From Acidothermaceae bacterium (GTDB taxonomy: Bacteria; Actinomycetota; Actinomycetes; Acidothermales; Acidothermaceae): DNA of 29,436 nucleotides. The notes under the pieces were generated by a model. It did not search any database, was not told the origin of the DNA, and saw nothing but the letters and a program-made list of their open reading frames with translations. The DNA lies in assembly GCA_025925185.1 (NCBI GenBank), contig JAICLV010000009.1, positions 1-29,436 of the forward strand, given 5' to 3'. Below are positions 22,085-29,436 of this stretch, one piece after another. The position numbers were made by a program, and so were the translations under genes. The first letter of the stretch is position 1; every line of letters begins with the position of its first letter.

Positions 22085-22522
22085 ATGAGGACGAACGATT
22101 CACTTCGGATCGGCGACGTCGAACGAGATGCCGCCATCGCAGCGCTGGCGAGGCACTTCGCCGACGGCCGCCTGACCCAAGAAGAGCACGAGGAGCGCAC
22201 CGGGCTCGCGTTGAAGGCGCGGATCGGCGCGGATCTTCGAGTGCTGTTCGCAGATCTTCCCCGACTCGACCAGCCGGCCCCGAAACCGGCTGCCCGCCGC
22301 ACGTCGTCCGGTCGCGTGGTTCTCTCGTCGTTGGCGAGCGCGATGCTTGTGATGGCCGGCGTTTTCGTGATGTTGCACCTGCTCCCGTTCCTCGCGCTGA
22401 TCGCCTTCGCGTTCATCGCTGGCCGGATCTTCGTCGGCGGCAGGCGCGGTTGGTCGGGCCGGCCCTACCGGTCGGATTGGCCGCATGACACCTGGCGCGG
22501 TGGCGGGTTCTACCGTCGCTGA
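22085..22522 (+). CDS. DUF1707-domain small membrane protein
   Basis: A 145-residue protein. Residues about 7-60 form the DUF1707 (SHOCT-like) module found in many actinobacterial membrane proteins: LRIGDVERDAAIAALARHFA, DGRLTQEEHEERTGLALKAR and DLRVLFADLP. A basic linker leads to hydrophobic segments (about 78-120) and an aromatic, Arg-rich tail (WRGGGFYRR). The module is thought to be a small helical regulatory or interaction domain; its function is not established. ATG 22085 follows GGAAGGG. The open frame upstream is antisense to the oxidoreductase. Confidence 0.9.
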   Translation: MRTNDSLRIGDVERDAAIAALARHFADGRLTQEEHEERTGLALKARIGADLRVLFADLPRLDQPAPKPAARRTSSGRVVLSSLASAMLVMAGVFVMLHLLPFLALIAFAFIAGRIFVGGRRGWSGRPYRSDWPHDTWRGGGFYRR

Positions 22523-22605
22523 CCTGAAGATCTGTTAAATGTCAGGACTTTCGACCTGTTGATCGGGTCACGCGGCGCCGATACTGGTCGCGGAGGTCTG
22601 TTGAC

Positions 22606-23259
22606 GTGAGCCACACGGGCGGGGTCCCGGCGCGCATTGTGCGCGCCGCCGTTTTCGCTGTCGTCGCTATCGCGATCCTCCTGTTGCTGCGCGCGAAGTC
22701 GGATGGCGAAGGCCCGCCATTGACCATCGTGCTCGCGTCGTTCGCGATGGTCGCGATCGCCGCTTGGGCGCTGAACGCCCGCGAGCGCGGCGCGTTCGCC
22801 ATGCTGGCCGCCCTCTTGGCGACGCAACTGCTGTTGCACGTCGGGTACCTGTTCGCGGCCACCGGCCAGCTCGCCCACCCCGGCGGTGCCGGGCTGTTTT
22901 GCAGTCCCGCCAGTGTTTCTAGCGGCTCGTGCTCGCCGACAGATCGCGGCGGCGTTCTGTTGCTCGCCGTGCAGAGCGCCGTCGCCCTGGCCCTCGCATT
23001 GGCGATGCGGGGCGCCGACGCCGCGTGCTGGCAGCTGATCCGGCGCCCTCGCCTCGCGTTCGAGGCGGTGGACCGGTGGCTGCTCGCGCTGTTCGCCGCC
23101 GTCGTGCTGCCTGTCGTCGAGGCAGTGACTCCCGTTGTGGTGGCGCTTGTTTCACCGCGCCCGCCGCGCCGCGTGCTCCTGTCGCACGAGTGCGGACGAC
23201 GCGGCCCGCCGCTTACCCGCGCGTCCTCGCCATTGGTGGCCGCGCCGTCGTTCTCCTGA
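22606..23259 (+). CDS. Polytopic membrane protein of unknown function
   Basis: A 217-residue protein with about five hydrophobic segments (roughly 10-27, 37-56, 63-85, 118-135 and 160-182), an extracytoplasmic loop with two Cys (FCSPASVSSGSC) and a basic Arg/Pro-rich C-terminus. I do not recognise a family; the layout resembles actinobacterial small membrane proteins found next to copper or thiol genes, but no metal-binding His/Met cluster is visible. The GTG start at 22606 has GGAGG 9 bases upstream. It is followed by a strong hairpin and then, 46 bases after its stop, the MauE-DsbA gene. The two extracytoplasmic Cys could be a substrate of that redox protein. Confidence 0.7.
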   Translation: MSHTGGVPARIVRAAVFAVVAIAILLLLRAKSDGEGPPLTIVLASFAMVAIAAWALNARERGAFAMLAALLATQLLLHVGYLFAATGQLAHPGGAGLFCSPASVSSGSCSPTDRGGVLLLAVQSAVALALALAMRGADAACWQLIRRPRLAFEAVDRWLLALFAAVVLPVVEAVTPVVVALVSPRPPRRVLLSHECGRRGPPLTRASSPLVAAPSFS

Positions 23260-23261
23260 CC

Positions 23262-23289
23262 CGGAACGAGCGGCCAACCGCTCGTTCCG
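23262..23289 (+). terminator. 12-bp perfect hairpin between the membrane protein and MauE-DsbA genes
   Basis: CGGAACGAGCGG (23262-23273) and its exact complement CCGCTCGTTCCG (23278-23289) flank the tetraloop CCAA. It starts 2 bases after the upstream stop and ends 16 bases before the next ATG. No U-run follows. It may terminate the first transcript or protect or limit expression across the junction. Confidence 0.55.
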
Positions 23290-23305
23290 ACTTATCAGGA
23301 GTGCC

Positions 23306-24568
23306 ATGTCTACCCAGGTCAACAGTCCGGTCCGTCCGGACGAAATCCCTTCAGCGCCAAGTAAGAATCGATGGACCACGACCGCGCTGCCGTGGGCGTC
23401 GCTGGTCGCGCGGTTGGTCGGCGCCGCCGTATTCGGATACGCCGGCATCGCGAAGATCGGTGATCCCGCCGCAGGTGTGCGGGCCGTGCGCGCGTACCGC
23501 ATCTTGCCCGAGGCGTTAGTGCACCCGGTCGCCTACGGGTTGCCGGCGTTCGAGATCGTGCTCGCGGCGTTGCTGTTGTTCGGCGTCGCCACCCGTTTCG
23601 TCGGGGCGGTCGCCGCCGGCCTGCTCGCCGTTTTCATCGGCGGCGTCGCGTCAGCCGGATTGCGGGGGTTGCGCATCGACTGTGGCTGCTTCGGCGGCGG
23701 CGGTGACGTCGAGCAAACCCACTACTTGCTGGAGATCGGTCGGGACTCGCTGCTGTTGCTTGCGTTGCTCGCCGTGGTGTTCGCCAAGCGCAGTCGGTTC
23801 TCGATCGACGACCGGCTGGCCGCCAGCGCGAAGGAAAATCCTGCGCCAGCGGGGATGTCGAGCTCGCGACGGCGAAAGCTCGACGAAGTCCGCAAGCAGC
23901 AGGCGCAACGCCGGCAGCAGCTGCGCGGCTGGGCTACCGTCGCCACCGCCATCATCGCGTTGAGTGGCGCTGTGATCGGCGGGATCGTGGCTAACGCCGC
24001 CCCGTCGTCCGCGAAGTCGACCGTTGCCATTGCGCCACCAGGCGCAACCGACGCAGGCGGTTTCGTGGTTGGAAACGCGTCGGCTCCGTTGAAGCTGATC
24101 GCCTATGAAGACCCACAATGCCCTGTCTGCAAGGACTTTGAGGACATCAACGGTCCGACGTTGAAAGCCGCCGTCGACCAAGGCAAGGTCTCGGTCGAGT
24201 ACCGCATGCGGTCTTTCCTCGGTGTTGAGTCGGTGCGCGCCGACAACGCGCTCGCGGCGGCGGCTGCGGAGGGCAAGTTCGAGGCGTTGCGTGAAGCGCT
24301 GTTCGCGCACCAGCCGCCGGAGCGGTCCGGCGGTTACACGACCGACGACCTCATCGCACTCGGCGCCGGTGTGGGCCTTGACAGCGCGCAATACGTCGAC
24401 GCCGTGAAGTCGATGAAGTACGCGGCGTGGGTGGCCAAGGTCGATGACCGCGCGAGCAAGGACGGCAATGTTGGAACCCCTGAGTTGGTGCGCGTCGGCG
24501 GCAAGCCGTTGAGCATCCAGCAGACGTTGGACCCGCGGCTGTTCAAGGCCGCCCTCGGATTAACCTGA
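23306..24568 (+). CDS. Fused MauE/DoxX-like membrane protein and DsbA-like thioredoxin
   Basis: A single 420-residue frame joins two parts. Residues about 30-162 are a four-helix MauE/DoxX-type membrane unit (YAGIAKIGDP, VRAYRILPEALVHPVAYGLP, LRIDCGCFGGGG with Cys126/Cys128). Residues about 185-420 match an actinobacterial DsbA: a basic coiled stretch (RRRKLDEVRKQQAQRRQQ), a TM anchor (about 208-230), then an extracytoplasmic thioredoxin fold with CPVC (272-275) and a cis-Pro region (VGTPELVRVGG). MauE supports disulfide formation in methylamine dehydrogenase, and DsbA oxidises secreted proteins, so the fusion probably couples membrane recycling with the oxidase. ATG 23306 has CAGGAG upstream. 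Met184, at the junction, could be an internal start but lacks a good binding site. Confidence 0.9.
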   Translation: MSTQVNSPVRPDEIPSAPSKNRWTTTALPWASLVARLVGAAVFGYAGIAKIGDPAAGVRAVRAYRILPEALVHPVAYGLPAFEIVLAALLLFGVATRFVGAVAAGLLAVFIGGVASAGLRGLRIDCGCFGGGGDVEQTHYLLEIGRDSLLLLALLAVVFAKRSRFSIDDRLAASAKENPAPAGMSSSRRRKLDEVRKQQAQRRQQLRGWATVATAIIALSGAVIGGIVANAAPSSAKSTVAIAPPGATDAGGFVVGNASAPLKLIAYEDPQCPVCKDFEDINGPTLKAAVDQGKVSVEYRMRSFLGVESVRADNALAAAAAEGKFEALREALFAHQPPERSGGYTTDDLIALGAGVGLDSAQYVDAVKSMKYAAWVAKVDDRASKDGNVGTPELVRVGGKPLSIQQTLDPRLFKAALGLT

Positions 24569-24591
24569 GGCGCCTGCGAGGCGGCCGCGGC

Positions 24592-24597
24592 TAGATT
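24592..24597 (+). promoter_or_regulatory. Candidate -10 box for leaderless GNAT gene
   Basis: TAGATT ends 6 bases before the GTG start at 24604 and no Shine-Dalgarno site is present. The same hexamer precedes mtnP. Confidence 0.5.
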
Positions 24598-24603
24598 CGC
24601 CCC

Positions 24604-25491
24604 GTGGACATCGTGATTCGAAGCATGCGCGACGACGATGTCGCGGCCGCCCAGCTCACCGCCTACCACTCGCTGCGCAACGCCGGCCTCGCTTACGGAT
24701 GGGAGACACCCGAACTCGACGACGCCGTGCGCGAACGCGGGCATCGTCGCATGCGCCACGCGTTGCGACACGACCCCGGTGGCGCGTTTGTCGCCGATCG
24801 CGACGGCGAGATCGTCGGCGTGTCGCTTGCGACGCGTCGGGGCCCGCTGTGGTTCTTGTCGTTGCTAGCCGTCGCCACCGACGTCCAATCGCAAGGCGTT
24901 GGACGACGATTACTCGACGCCGCTTGCGCGACGCTCGACGGTGTCGGCATGTTGTGCGCGAGCAGCGATCCGAAGGCGTTGCGGCGCTACCGCCGCGCGG
25001 GCTTCGATTTGATTCCGGCGTACGAGGCGGAAGGCGTCGTCGACCGCGCCCTGCTGCCTTCAACAGGTGGGTCGAACGGGGTGCGGGCCGCGTCGTACGA
25101 CCACGACCGCGACTTCGTCGAGGAGATCGCGGTGCTGCAGCGTGGCGCGCCGTATGGTCCCGATCTCGACTTCTTCGCCGAAGGCGGCAACTCGCTGTTC
25201 GTCGCTGACACCTCGCGTGGGCGCGGCTTCGTCGTGACAGCTCCGCACGGCGCCTCGATGCTCGGCGCGACGACGCCCGAGGCCGCGGCGGCGTTGCTGT
25301 GGACGGCCATCGCGGAGGCGACCAAACCGATCGACGTGTTGTGGATCTCGCGTGAGCAGCAATGGGCGATCGACGTCGCGCTTGACGCTCGGCTGTCGGT
25401 GAAGCCGGGCGGCAGCCTGTGCGTGCAGCAGCGGGAGCCGCACCGGCTCGGCCCGATGGCGCCGTACTTGCCGAGCGGACTTTGGGGTTGA
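24604..25491 (+). CDS. GNAT-family N-acetyltransferase
   Basis: A 295-residue protein. The N-terminal half is a GNAT fold: VIRSMRDDDVAAAQLTAYHS, GGAFVADRDGEIVGVSLATR, then the acetyl-CoA binding block LLAVATDVQSQGVGRRLLDA (QxxGxG type) and the SSDPKALRRYRRAGF strand-helix. The C-terminal half (about 155-295) looks like a second, degenerate GNAT-like domain (RGRGFVVTAPHGASMLGATT) ending PYLPSGLWG. The acceptor cannot be predicted. The GTG start at 24604 has no ribosome binding site and is judged leaderless. It is transcribed after, but apparently independently of, the MauE-DsbA gene, and is convergent with the 25513-25887 gene. Confidence 0.92.
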   Translation: MDIVIRSMRDDDVAAAQLTAYHSLRNAGLAYGWETPELDDAVRERGHRRMRHALRHDPGGAFVADRDGEIVGVSLATRRGPLWFLSLLAVATDVQSQGVGRRLLDAACATLDGVGMLCASSDPKALRRYRRAGFDLIPAYEAEGVVDRALLPSTGGSNGVRAASYDHDRDFVEEIAVLQRGAPYGPDLDFFAEGGNSLFVADTSRGRGFVVTAPHGASMLGATTPEAAAALLWTAIAEATKPIDVLWISREQQWAIDVALDARLSVKPGGSLCVQQREPHRLGPMAPYLPSGLWG

Positions 25492-25512
25492 CCCGGCCGG
25501 GCGAGCTTGAGT

Positions 25513-25887
25513 TCAGCGCTCGCGGAAACCGCCGAGGAAGCGGCGGAACACGCCGCCCTCGCGGGGCAGCGGCGGCGCTGCAGGCGGCGCGGTCGGCCGT
25601 TCTCGCGCGATGGGCTGGTCGTAGTCGGCGCGCGCGATCGCGTCGACCACCTGGGCCTCGTCGAAATCGGCCGAGCCGGCGATGACCGGGACGAACCCTA
25701 CGAGCATGCCGTCGCGCATGACCTGAGCCTCCAGTTCGGCGGTGCCGTCGGAGTCCCATACGGCCTGCCGACCGTCGCGCAGGTCGATCCGGACGCCGAT
25801 TTCGTACGCGCCCTCGTTGGCCATGTGGGCGTCGATGCCGCGTTCACGCAGCGCGTCGACGACCCGCCTGGCTCGGTTCTCGTCCAC
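25513..25887 (-). CDS. Small conserved-looking cytoplasmic protein
   Basis: A 124-residue protein I cannot name. The first 80 residues look folded (ARRVVDALRERGIDAHMANE, YEIGVRIDLRDGRQAVWDSD, LEAQVMRDGMLVGFVPVIAG), then comes a Pro-rich linker and a basic tail (RRFLGGFRER). The GTG start at 25887 lacks a ribosome binding site but follows TAGTTT by 6 bases, so it is probably leaderless. It diverges from the PP2C phosphatase gene across a 102-base gap. Base and codon composition match the surroundings. Confidence 0.75.
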   Translation of the reverse strand: MDENRARRVVDALRERGIDAHMANEGAYEIGVRIDLRDGRQAVWDSDGTAELEAQVMRDGMLVGFVPVIAGSADFDEAQVVDAIARADYDQPIARERPTAPPAAPPLPREGGVFRRFLGGFRER

Positions 25888-25893
25888 GCCGTA

Positions 25894-25899
25894 AAACTA
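25894..25899 (-). promoter_or_regulatory. Candidate -10 box for the leaderless small protein gene
   Basis: TAGTTT on the minus strand, 6 bases before the GTG start at 25887; it fits TANNNT and no ribosome binding site is present. Confidence 0.45.
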
Positions 25900-25977
25900 C
25901 CGGCTGAGCGGTCGCAAGCGCGGTCGCCAGGTCGACTTTTGACCGAACTCTCAGGGTGATATCGCCGCTTGTGCCGG

Positions 25978-25983
25978 TAACGT
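25978..25983 (+). promoter_or_regulatory. Candidate -10 box for the leaderless PP2C phosphatase gene
   Basis: TAACGT ends 6 bases before ATG 25990. TTGACC is at 25939-25944, but 33 bases is too far for a normal -35. Confidence 0.45.
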
Positions 25984-25989
25984 TCGGTC

Positions 25990-27657
25990 ATGACGTTACG
26001 GCTGCGCGTGATCTGCGGCTTCGTCATAGCCGCCGTCGGCATCATCGTCGCCAGCCTGCAAATCGCCGCCGTCCTGCGCGACACCCACGGCGCCGACTCG
26101 GCCGTGGCGAGTCGATGGGCGCCCGCGAGCACGGCGGCCGACCGGTTGCTCGCGCATCTGGTCGACCAGGAGACTGGCGAGCGCGCCTACGTCATCACCG
26201 GTAACGCTGGCTTTCTGGCGCCGTACACAGACGGCCGGCAGGCGGCGGCGCAGGATCTGGCCCGCATCCACTCGTTGGTGGGCGACGAGTCGACCATCGC
26301 GAGCGACCTCGCCGCCGTCGATGATCAATGGCGACTTTGGCTCACCGCGGTCGCTGAGCCGGAGATCGCCGTCGTCAAAGCCGGCGACATCACTCGCTCC
26401 CAACAGATGGTTGAAAACGAGCTCGGCCAAGCACGTTTCGACGCCCTGCGCACGAAGGTCGGCAAGTTGCAGGCCGACATCAGTTTGCACACCGCTCAGG
26501 AGCAGAACAAGGAGAGTTCCGCGATCGCGCGGCTCGACCGCGCGTTTCTGGCCACCCTCGTGGCCGGCGGCATCATGACCGTCCTCTTGCTGTTCTTCAT
26601 GCAGCTTTGGATACTGCGGCCGCTGTTCGCGCTGCAAGACCAGTTGCGTCGCGCGGCGGCGGGCGCGTTTCGCGACCCGATCGAGCAGGGCGGCCCGCCC
26701 GAGTTGCGGGAGGTCGCGCGCGACGTCGAGTCGCTGCGCACGCGCCTCGTGCGCGAGTTGGAGCAAAGCGAGAACGTCCGGCAGGCGTTGGAACAACGCG
26801 GGCCCGTCGTCCTCGGGCTTTCCGACCGCCTCGGCCTCTCTGACGTCCGCCCGATCGCCGGCCTGCGCTTGGCAAGCGCGCTGCACGCGGCCGAGGGTGT
26901 GGTCGCCGGAGACCTGCTCGACGTCGTCCAGATCGACGAGCGCAACGTCGCGGTCGTCATCGCCGACGTCTCCGGTCACGGCGCCGTCGCCGGGCTCGAA
27001 GCCGTCACCCTCAAGCAGGTCATCGGCACCGCGCTTCGGCTGGGCATAAACCCGGCCGGCGCGCTCGACGTCGCCGCCGACCAAGTTCGGCTCGACGAGC
27101 GGTTCGCCACCTGCGCGATCGTCGTCATCGACGTCGCGACGGGTGAACTGGCCTACGCGAACGCGGGCCACCTTCCGCCGCTCATCGTCCCCGACGGGAC
27201 CGGCCGCGACGCGACGATCGAGCCGTCGCAACTGCGCCAGCTTGAGCCGACCGGGCCGCTGCTCAGCGTGCTGTCTCGGGGCTGGGAGGTGGGGCGCGAG
27301 CGGCTGCTGCCCGGCGAAGTTTTGCTGTTGATCACCGACGGATTGATGGAGGCGCGCAGCGCCGCCGGCGAGGAGTTCGGCGTCGAGGGTTTGTGCAACG
27401 CGCTCAGCCGAGCCACCATCCGCGACGTCGACGCCACGGTCACCGCGCTCACCACGGCGGCGCACGCGTACGCCGACAACTACAGCCGGGACGACGTCAC
27501 CGTGCTCGCCGTCATGCGCGACCTGTCGACCGCGCCGGCGGTGGCCACCACGCGCGACCGGAGATCGGACGACGTGGAGGGCGCCTTGCGGCCGCAGCAC
27601 CGGATCGACCTCGACGAGCCCGTCGACCACTCGACGCGGCGCCCGCGCGACGACTGA
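25990..27657 (+). CDS. CHASE3-HAMP-PP2C (SpoIIE/RsbU-type) membrane phosphatase
   Basis: A 555-residue signalling phosphatase. TM1 (about 5-28) is followed by an extracytoplasmic CHASE3-like four-helix domain (about 35-190; the VDQETGERAYVITGNAGFLAPY block is characteristic), TM2 (about 192-214), a HAMP region (about 215-265) and a PP2C/SpoIIE domain (about 290-515) with metal-binding VIADVSGHGAVAGLEA, ANAGHLPPLIV, LLLITDGLMEAR and YSRDDVTVLAV. Such proteins dephosphorylate anti-anti-sigma factors to switch on alternative sigma factors; no partner kinase or antagonist gene lies in the window. The C-terminal 40 residues are charged and disordered-looking. ATG 25990 is apparently leaderless. 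Confidence 0.94.
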   Translation: MTLRLRVICGFVIAAVGIIVASLQIAAVLRDTHGADSAVASRWAPASTAADRLLAHLVDQETGERAYVITGNAGFLAPYTDGRQAAAQDLARIHSLVGDESTIASDLAAVDDQWRLWLTAVAEPEIAVVKAGDITRSQQMVENELGQARFDALRTKVGKLQADISLHTAQEQNKESSAIARLDRAFLATLVAGGIMTVLLLFFMQLWILRPLFALQDQLRRAAAGAFRDPIEQGGPPELREVARDVESLRTRLVRELEQSENVRQALEQRGPVVLGLSDRLGLSDVRPIAGLRLASALHAAEGVVAGDLLDVVQIDERNVAVVIADVSGHGAVAGLEAVTLKQVIGTALRLGINPAGALDVAADQVRLDERFATCAIVVIDVATGELAYANAGHLPPLIVPDGTGRDATIEPSQLRQLEPTGPLLSVLSRGWEVGRERLLPGEVLLLITDGLMEARSAAGEEFGVEGLCNALSRATIRDVDATVTALTTAAHAYADNYSRDDVTVLAVMRDLSTAPAVATTRDRRSDDVEGALRPQHRIDLDEPVDHSTRRPRDD

Positions 27658-27673
27658 CGTTGCCCGCTTCGGA

Positions 27674-29188
27674 CTAGGCCTCGTCGGCGCCCTGGTCGCC
27701 GTGCCAGCCCGCGAGCTTCCCGCCACGGCTCACCGCGCGCAGCCGCTGCTCCGCGGCGAGCCGCGTGTTCGCCGTGGCCACGATCATCAGCGCGTCGCCG
27801 ACCCGAAGCTGCGTCTCGGGGTTGGGCACGAAGCCGACGCCTTCGCGCACCACCAGCGAAACCGCCGAGCCAGGGGGTAGCCGGAGCTCGAACAGCTCGA
27901 CGCCGTGCAACCGCGAGTCGGGCGGGATCGTGAGCTGCAGCAGGTCGGCGCCCAGTTGCTCCAGCGGCGCGGTCTCAACGCCCAGGTCGGACGTCTCCCC
28001 TGCGGCCCCGAGGCGCAGCCCGCGCGCGACGAGCGGCAGCGTCGGGCCCTGAACCAAGGTAAAGATGACGACGAGCACGAACACCAACGACAGCAACCGG
28101 TCGCTGCCCGCGACGCCGGCGGTGACCGGCACGGTGGCCAGCACGATCGGCACCGCGCCGCGCAGCCCCGCCCACGACAAGAAAGCGCCCTCGCGCCACG
28201 ACATGCCCCACCGGTGCCATCTGCGCAGGCGCAGCGGCAGCATCGACGCCACCACCGCGGCGGGTCTCGCGAGGAACAGCAACGCCGCGCCGACCGCGAT
28301 CGCGCGCCACGTTTGATGCTCCAGCGCCGACGGTGTGACCAGCAGGCCCAGCATGACGAATAGGCCGATCTGCGCGAGCCAAGCCAGCCCCTCGGCGAAA
28401 CTGCGGGTGGCGGGCCGGTGCGGCAACCGGGCGTTCCCGAGCACGACTCCGGTGACGTAGACGGCGAGGAATCCGCTCGCGTGCGCCAGCGACGCGGCCG
28501 CGTAACCGGCGACCGCCAGCGCGACCACCGCCACCGGGTACAGGCCGGACGCCGGAAGCGCGACCTGCTGCAGCCTGTGTGCGCCCAGCCAGCCGACGGC
28601 GAAGCCGATCAGACCGCCGGCGAGCAACTCGTAGACGACCAGCCCGGCGATCACCGCTGGATTCGTTTGCGGATGGTCCGCACTGAGCAGCACGACCGCG
28701 ATCACGGCTGGGGCGTCGTTGAGACCTGACTCCATCTCGAGCACGCCGGTCAGCCGTTTGGGCAGGTTGAGGCTGCGCAGCACCGAGAACACCGCCGCGG
28801 CGTCGGTCGACGACACGATCGCGCCGAGCAGGAACGCGAGCCGCCAGTCGCCGCCGATGATCCAGTGCGCCACGACCGCCGTCACGGTCATGCTGACGCC
28901 GACGCCGACGACGCTGAGCAGCGCCGCCATCGGCACCGCGTGGCGCACGTTGTCCCAACGCGTGGTGAGTCCGCCTTCGGCGAGGATCAGCACGAGCGCG
29001 GCGAGCCCCAGCGTCTGCGCGCGCGACGCGCTGTCGAACCGGACGACGCTTTGCAGCGCCAGGCCGATGCCGAGATACGCGAGCAGGCTCGGCAGCCCGA
29101 TGCGGTCGGCGTACCGGACCGCGACGATGGCGCCCAAGAGCACAACGGCGCCCAAGAGCAAGATCGCGTCGAGCCGGGCGCTTCCCAT
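27674..29188 (-). CDS. CPA1-family cation/proton antiporter (NhaP/CvrA-like) with RCK_C domain
   Basis: A 504-residue integral membrane antiporter exchanging K+ or Na+ for H+. About 12-13 hydrophobic segments span residues 8-395, with family blocks YLGIGLALQS, IVSSTDAAAVFSVLRSLNLP and the ion-site motif MESGLNDAPAVIAVVLL (Asn-Asp), then LSWAGLRGAVPIVLATVPV. The C-terminal part (about 410-485) is a TrkA-C/RCK_C regulatory domain (PPDSRLHGVELFELRLPPGS, VGDALMIVAT). This layout fits K+/H+ antiporters of the CvrA/NhaP2 group. ATG 29188 lies 5 bases after the cyclo-ligase stop, so the two are probably co-transcribed. It is convergent with the phosphatase, 16 bases apart. Confidence 0.94.
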   Translation of the reverse strand: MGSARLDAILLLGAVVLLGAIVAVRYADRIGLPSLLAYLGIGLALQSVVRFDSASRAQTLGLAALVLILAEGGLTTRWDNVRHAVPMAALLSVVGVGVSMTVTAVVAHWIIGGDWRLAFLLGAIVSSTDAAAVFSVLRSLNLPKRLTGVLEMESGLNDAPAVIAVVLLSADHPQTNPAVIAGLVVYELLAGGLIGFAVGWLGAHRLQQVALPASGLYPVAVVALAVAGYAAASLAHASGFLAVYVTGVVLGNARLPHRPATRSFAEGLAWLAQIGLFVMLGLLVTPSALEHQTWRAIAVGAALLFLARPAAVVASMLPLRLRRWHRWGMSWREGAFLSWAGLRGAVPIVLATVPVTAGVAGSDRLLSLVFVLVVIFTLVQGPTLPLVARGLRLGAAGETSDLGVETAPLEQLGADLLQLTIPPDSRLHGVELFELRLPPGSAVSLVVREGVGFVPNPETQLRVGDALMIVATANTRLAAEQRLRAVSRGGKLAGWHGDQGADEA

Positions 29189-29193
29189 CGCGG

Positions 29194-29436
29194 CTAGCTT
29201 GGCGTGCCGCGGTGGAAAAGCGCCAGTCCACTCGGCGTCAACACACCGTCTACCGGCTGGTCGTGGGGGTCTGCCGGCACCTCGTCGAGCAGCTCGTCGT
29301 CGTGCACCACCGCGAGCACCAGCGCCGGGGAGCCCGTCGCGCGCAACCTGGCCAACGCGCGATCGTACGAGCCGCCGCCGCGACCCAACCGACGTCCGCT
29401 GTGGTCGACGGCCAGCGCCGGGACGAAGACGACGTC
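29194..29436 (-). CDS. 5-formyltetrahydrofolate cyclo-ligase (C-terminal 80 residues; 5' part outside the window)
   Basis: Converts 5-formyltetrahydrofolate to 5,10-methenyltetrahydrofolate with ATP. The visible piece has the family's closing blocks: VVFVPALAVDHSGRRLGRGG followed by GSYDRAL, where the GRGGGSYDR loop binds phosphate and substrate, and the late VHDDELLDEVPADPHDQPVD, in which the His-Asp-Gln-Pro-Val-Asp stretch is diagnostic. The TAG at 29194 lies 5 bases before the antiporter start. In many actinobacteria this gene lies near fmdB, MTAP and mscL; here the antiporter and several accessory genes stand between them. Confidence 0.95.
   Translation of the reverse strand, partial: DVVFVPALAVDHSGRRLGRGGGSYDRALARLRATGSPALVLAVVHDDELLDEVPADPHDQPVDGVLTPSGLALFHRGTPS

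Noticed and set aside
24656..25759. 367-residue minus-strand frame, very Arg-rich
   Set aside because: Antisense to the GNAT gene, with composition of a shadow frame.
25908..25930. Short direct repeat GCGGTCGCAAG / GCGGTCGCCAG, 12 bases apart
   Set aside because: Low-complexity GC-rich sequence; such matches are expected by chance here and no regulator fits.
25996..27726. 576-residue minus-strand frame
   Set aside because: Antisense to the CHASE3-HAMP-PP2C phosphatase, which has clear domains; no motifs were seen in the shadow.

Overview
The window is very G+C-rich, densely packed chromosomal DNA, almost certainly from a high-GC Gram-positive bacterium (Actinomycetota). Supporting signs are GTG and TTG starts, several apparently leaderless genes, an F420-dependent (DDN-type) reductase, a SAF-domain/MscL/MTAP/FmdB neighbourhood, a MauE-DsbA thiol-redox protein, a DUF1707 protein and a PGRS-like glycine-rich surface protein. 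The genus cannot be fixed from the sequence. I see no integrase, transposase, phage gene or CRISPR array.

Layout. (1) 1-3882: a partial ABC-transporter ATPase and a LolA/RseB-like exported protein (minus) diverge from an OmpR-type two-component pair (plus); a tandem 11-bp repeat lies between them. (2) 4081-7488: a VOC-family protein and a 966-residue secreted protein with a glycine-rich array, an Ig-like domain and three CWB2 repeats. (3) 7945-8017: tRNA-Arg(CCU). (4) 8111-10035: a MarR regulator divergent from an NmrA-like/DDN-like two-gene operon, with a palindrome between them. (5) 10136-13962: a co-directional minus-strand run of purU, a FrnE-like DsbA protein, a small acidic protein, a secreted phosphoesterase and a PAP2 phosphatase. 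(6) 14085-15129: a conserved actinobacterial protein, a 44-codon ORF coupled to it, and an MscL channel with a zinc-ribbon tail. (7) 15160-18789: SAF-domain protein, MTAP, a 9-residue micro-ORF with a very strong ribosome binding site and two hairpins behind it, a membrane GGDEF protein, and an FmdB zinc-ribbon protein with a CIRCE-like operator. (8) 18913-21994: a kelch-propeller/CWB2 secreted protein and a quinone-oxidoreductase-like protein. (9) 22085-25887: DUF1707 protein, membrane protein, fused MauE-DsbA protein, GNAT protein and a small conserved protein. (10) 25990-29436: a CHASE3-HAMP-PP2C phosphatase, a CPA1/NhaP antiporter and the end of 5-formyltetrahydrofolate cyclo-ligase.

From memory, mscL, SAF, MTAP, fmdB and 5-FTHF cyclo-ligase lie close together in many actinobacteria. 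Here they appear in that order but are separated by cell-surface, signalling and redox genes, which suggests an accessory load inside a conserved block. The most interesting items are the micro-ORF transcription unit, the CIRCE-like site before fmdB, the MscL zinc ribbon, the MauE-DsbA fusion, the higher-order repeat in the glycine-rich protein, and a set of leaderless -10/start-codon arrangements.
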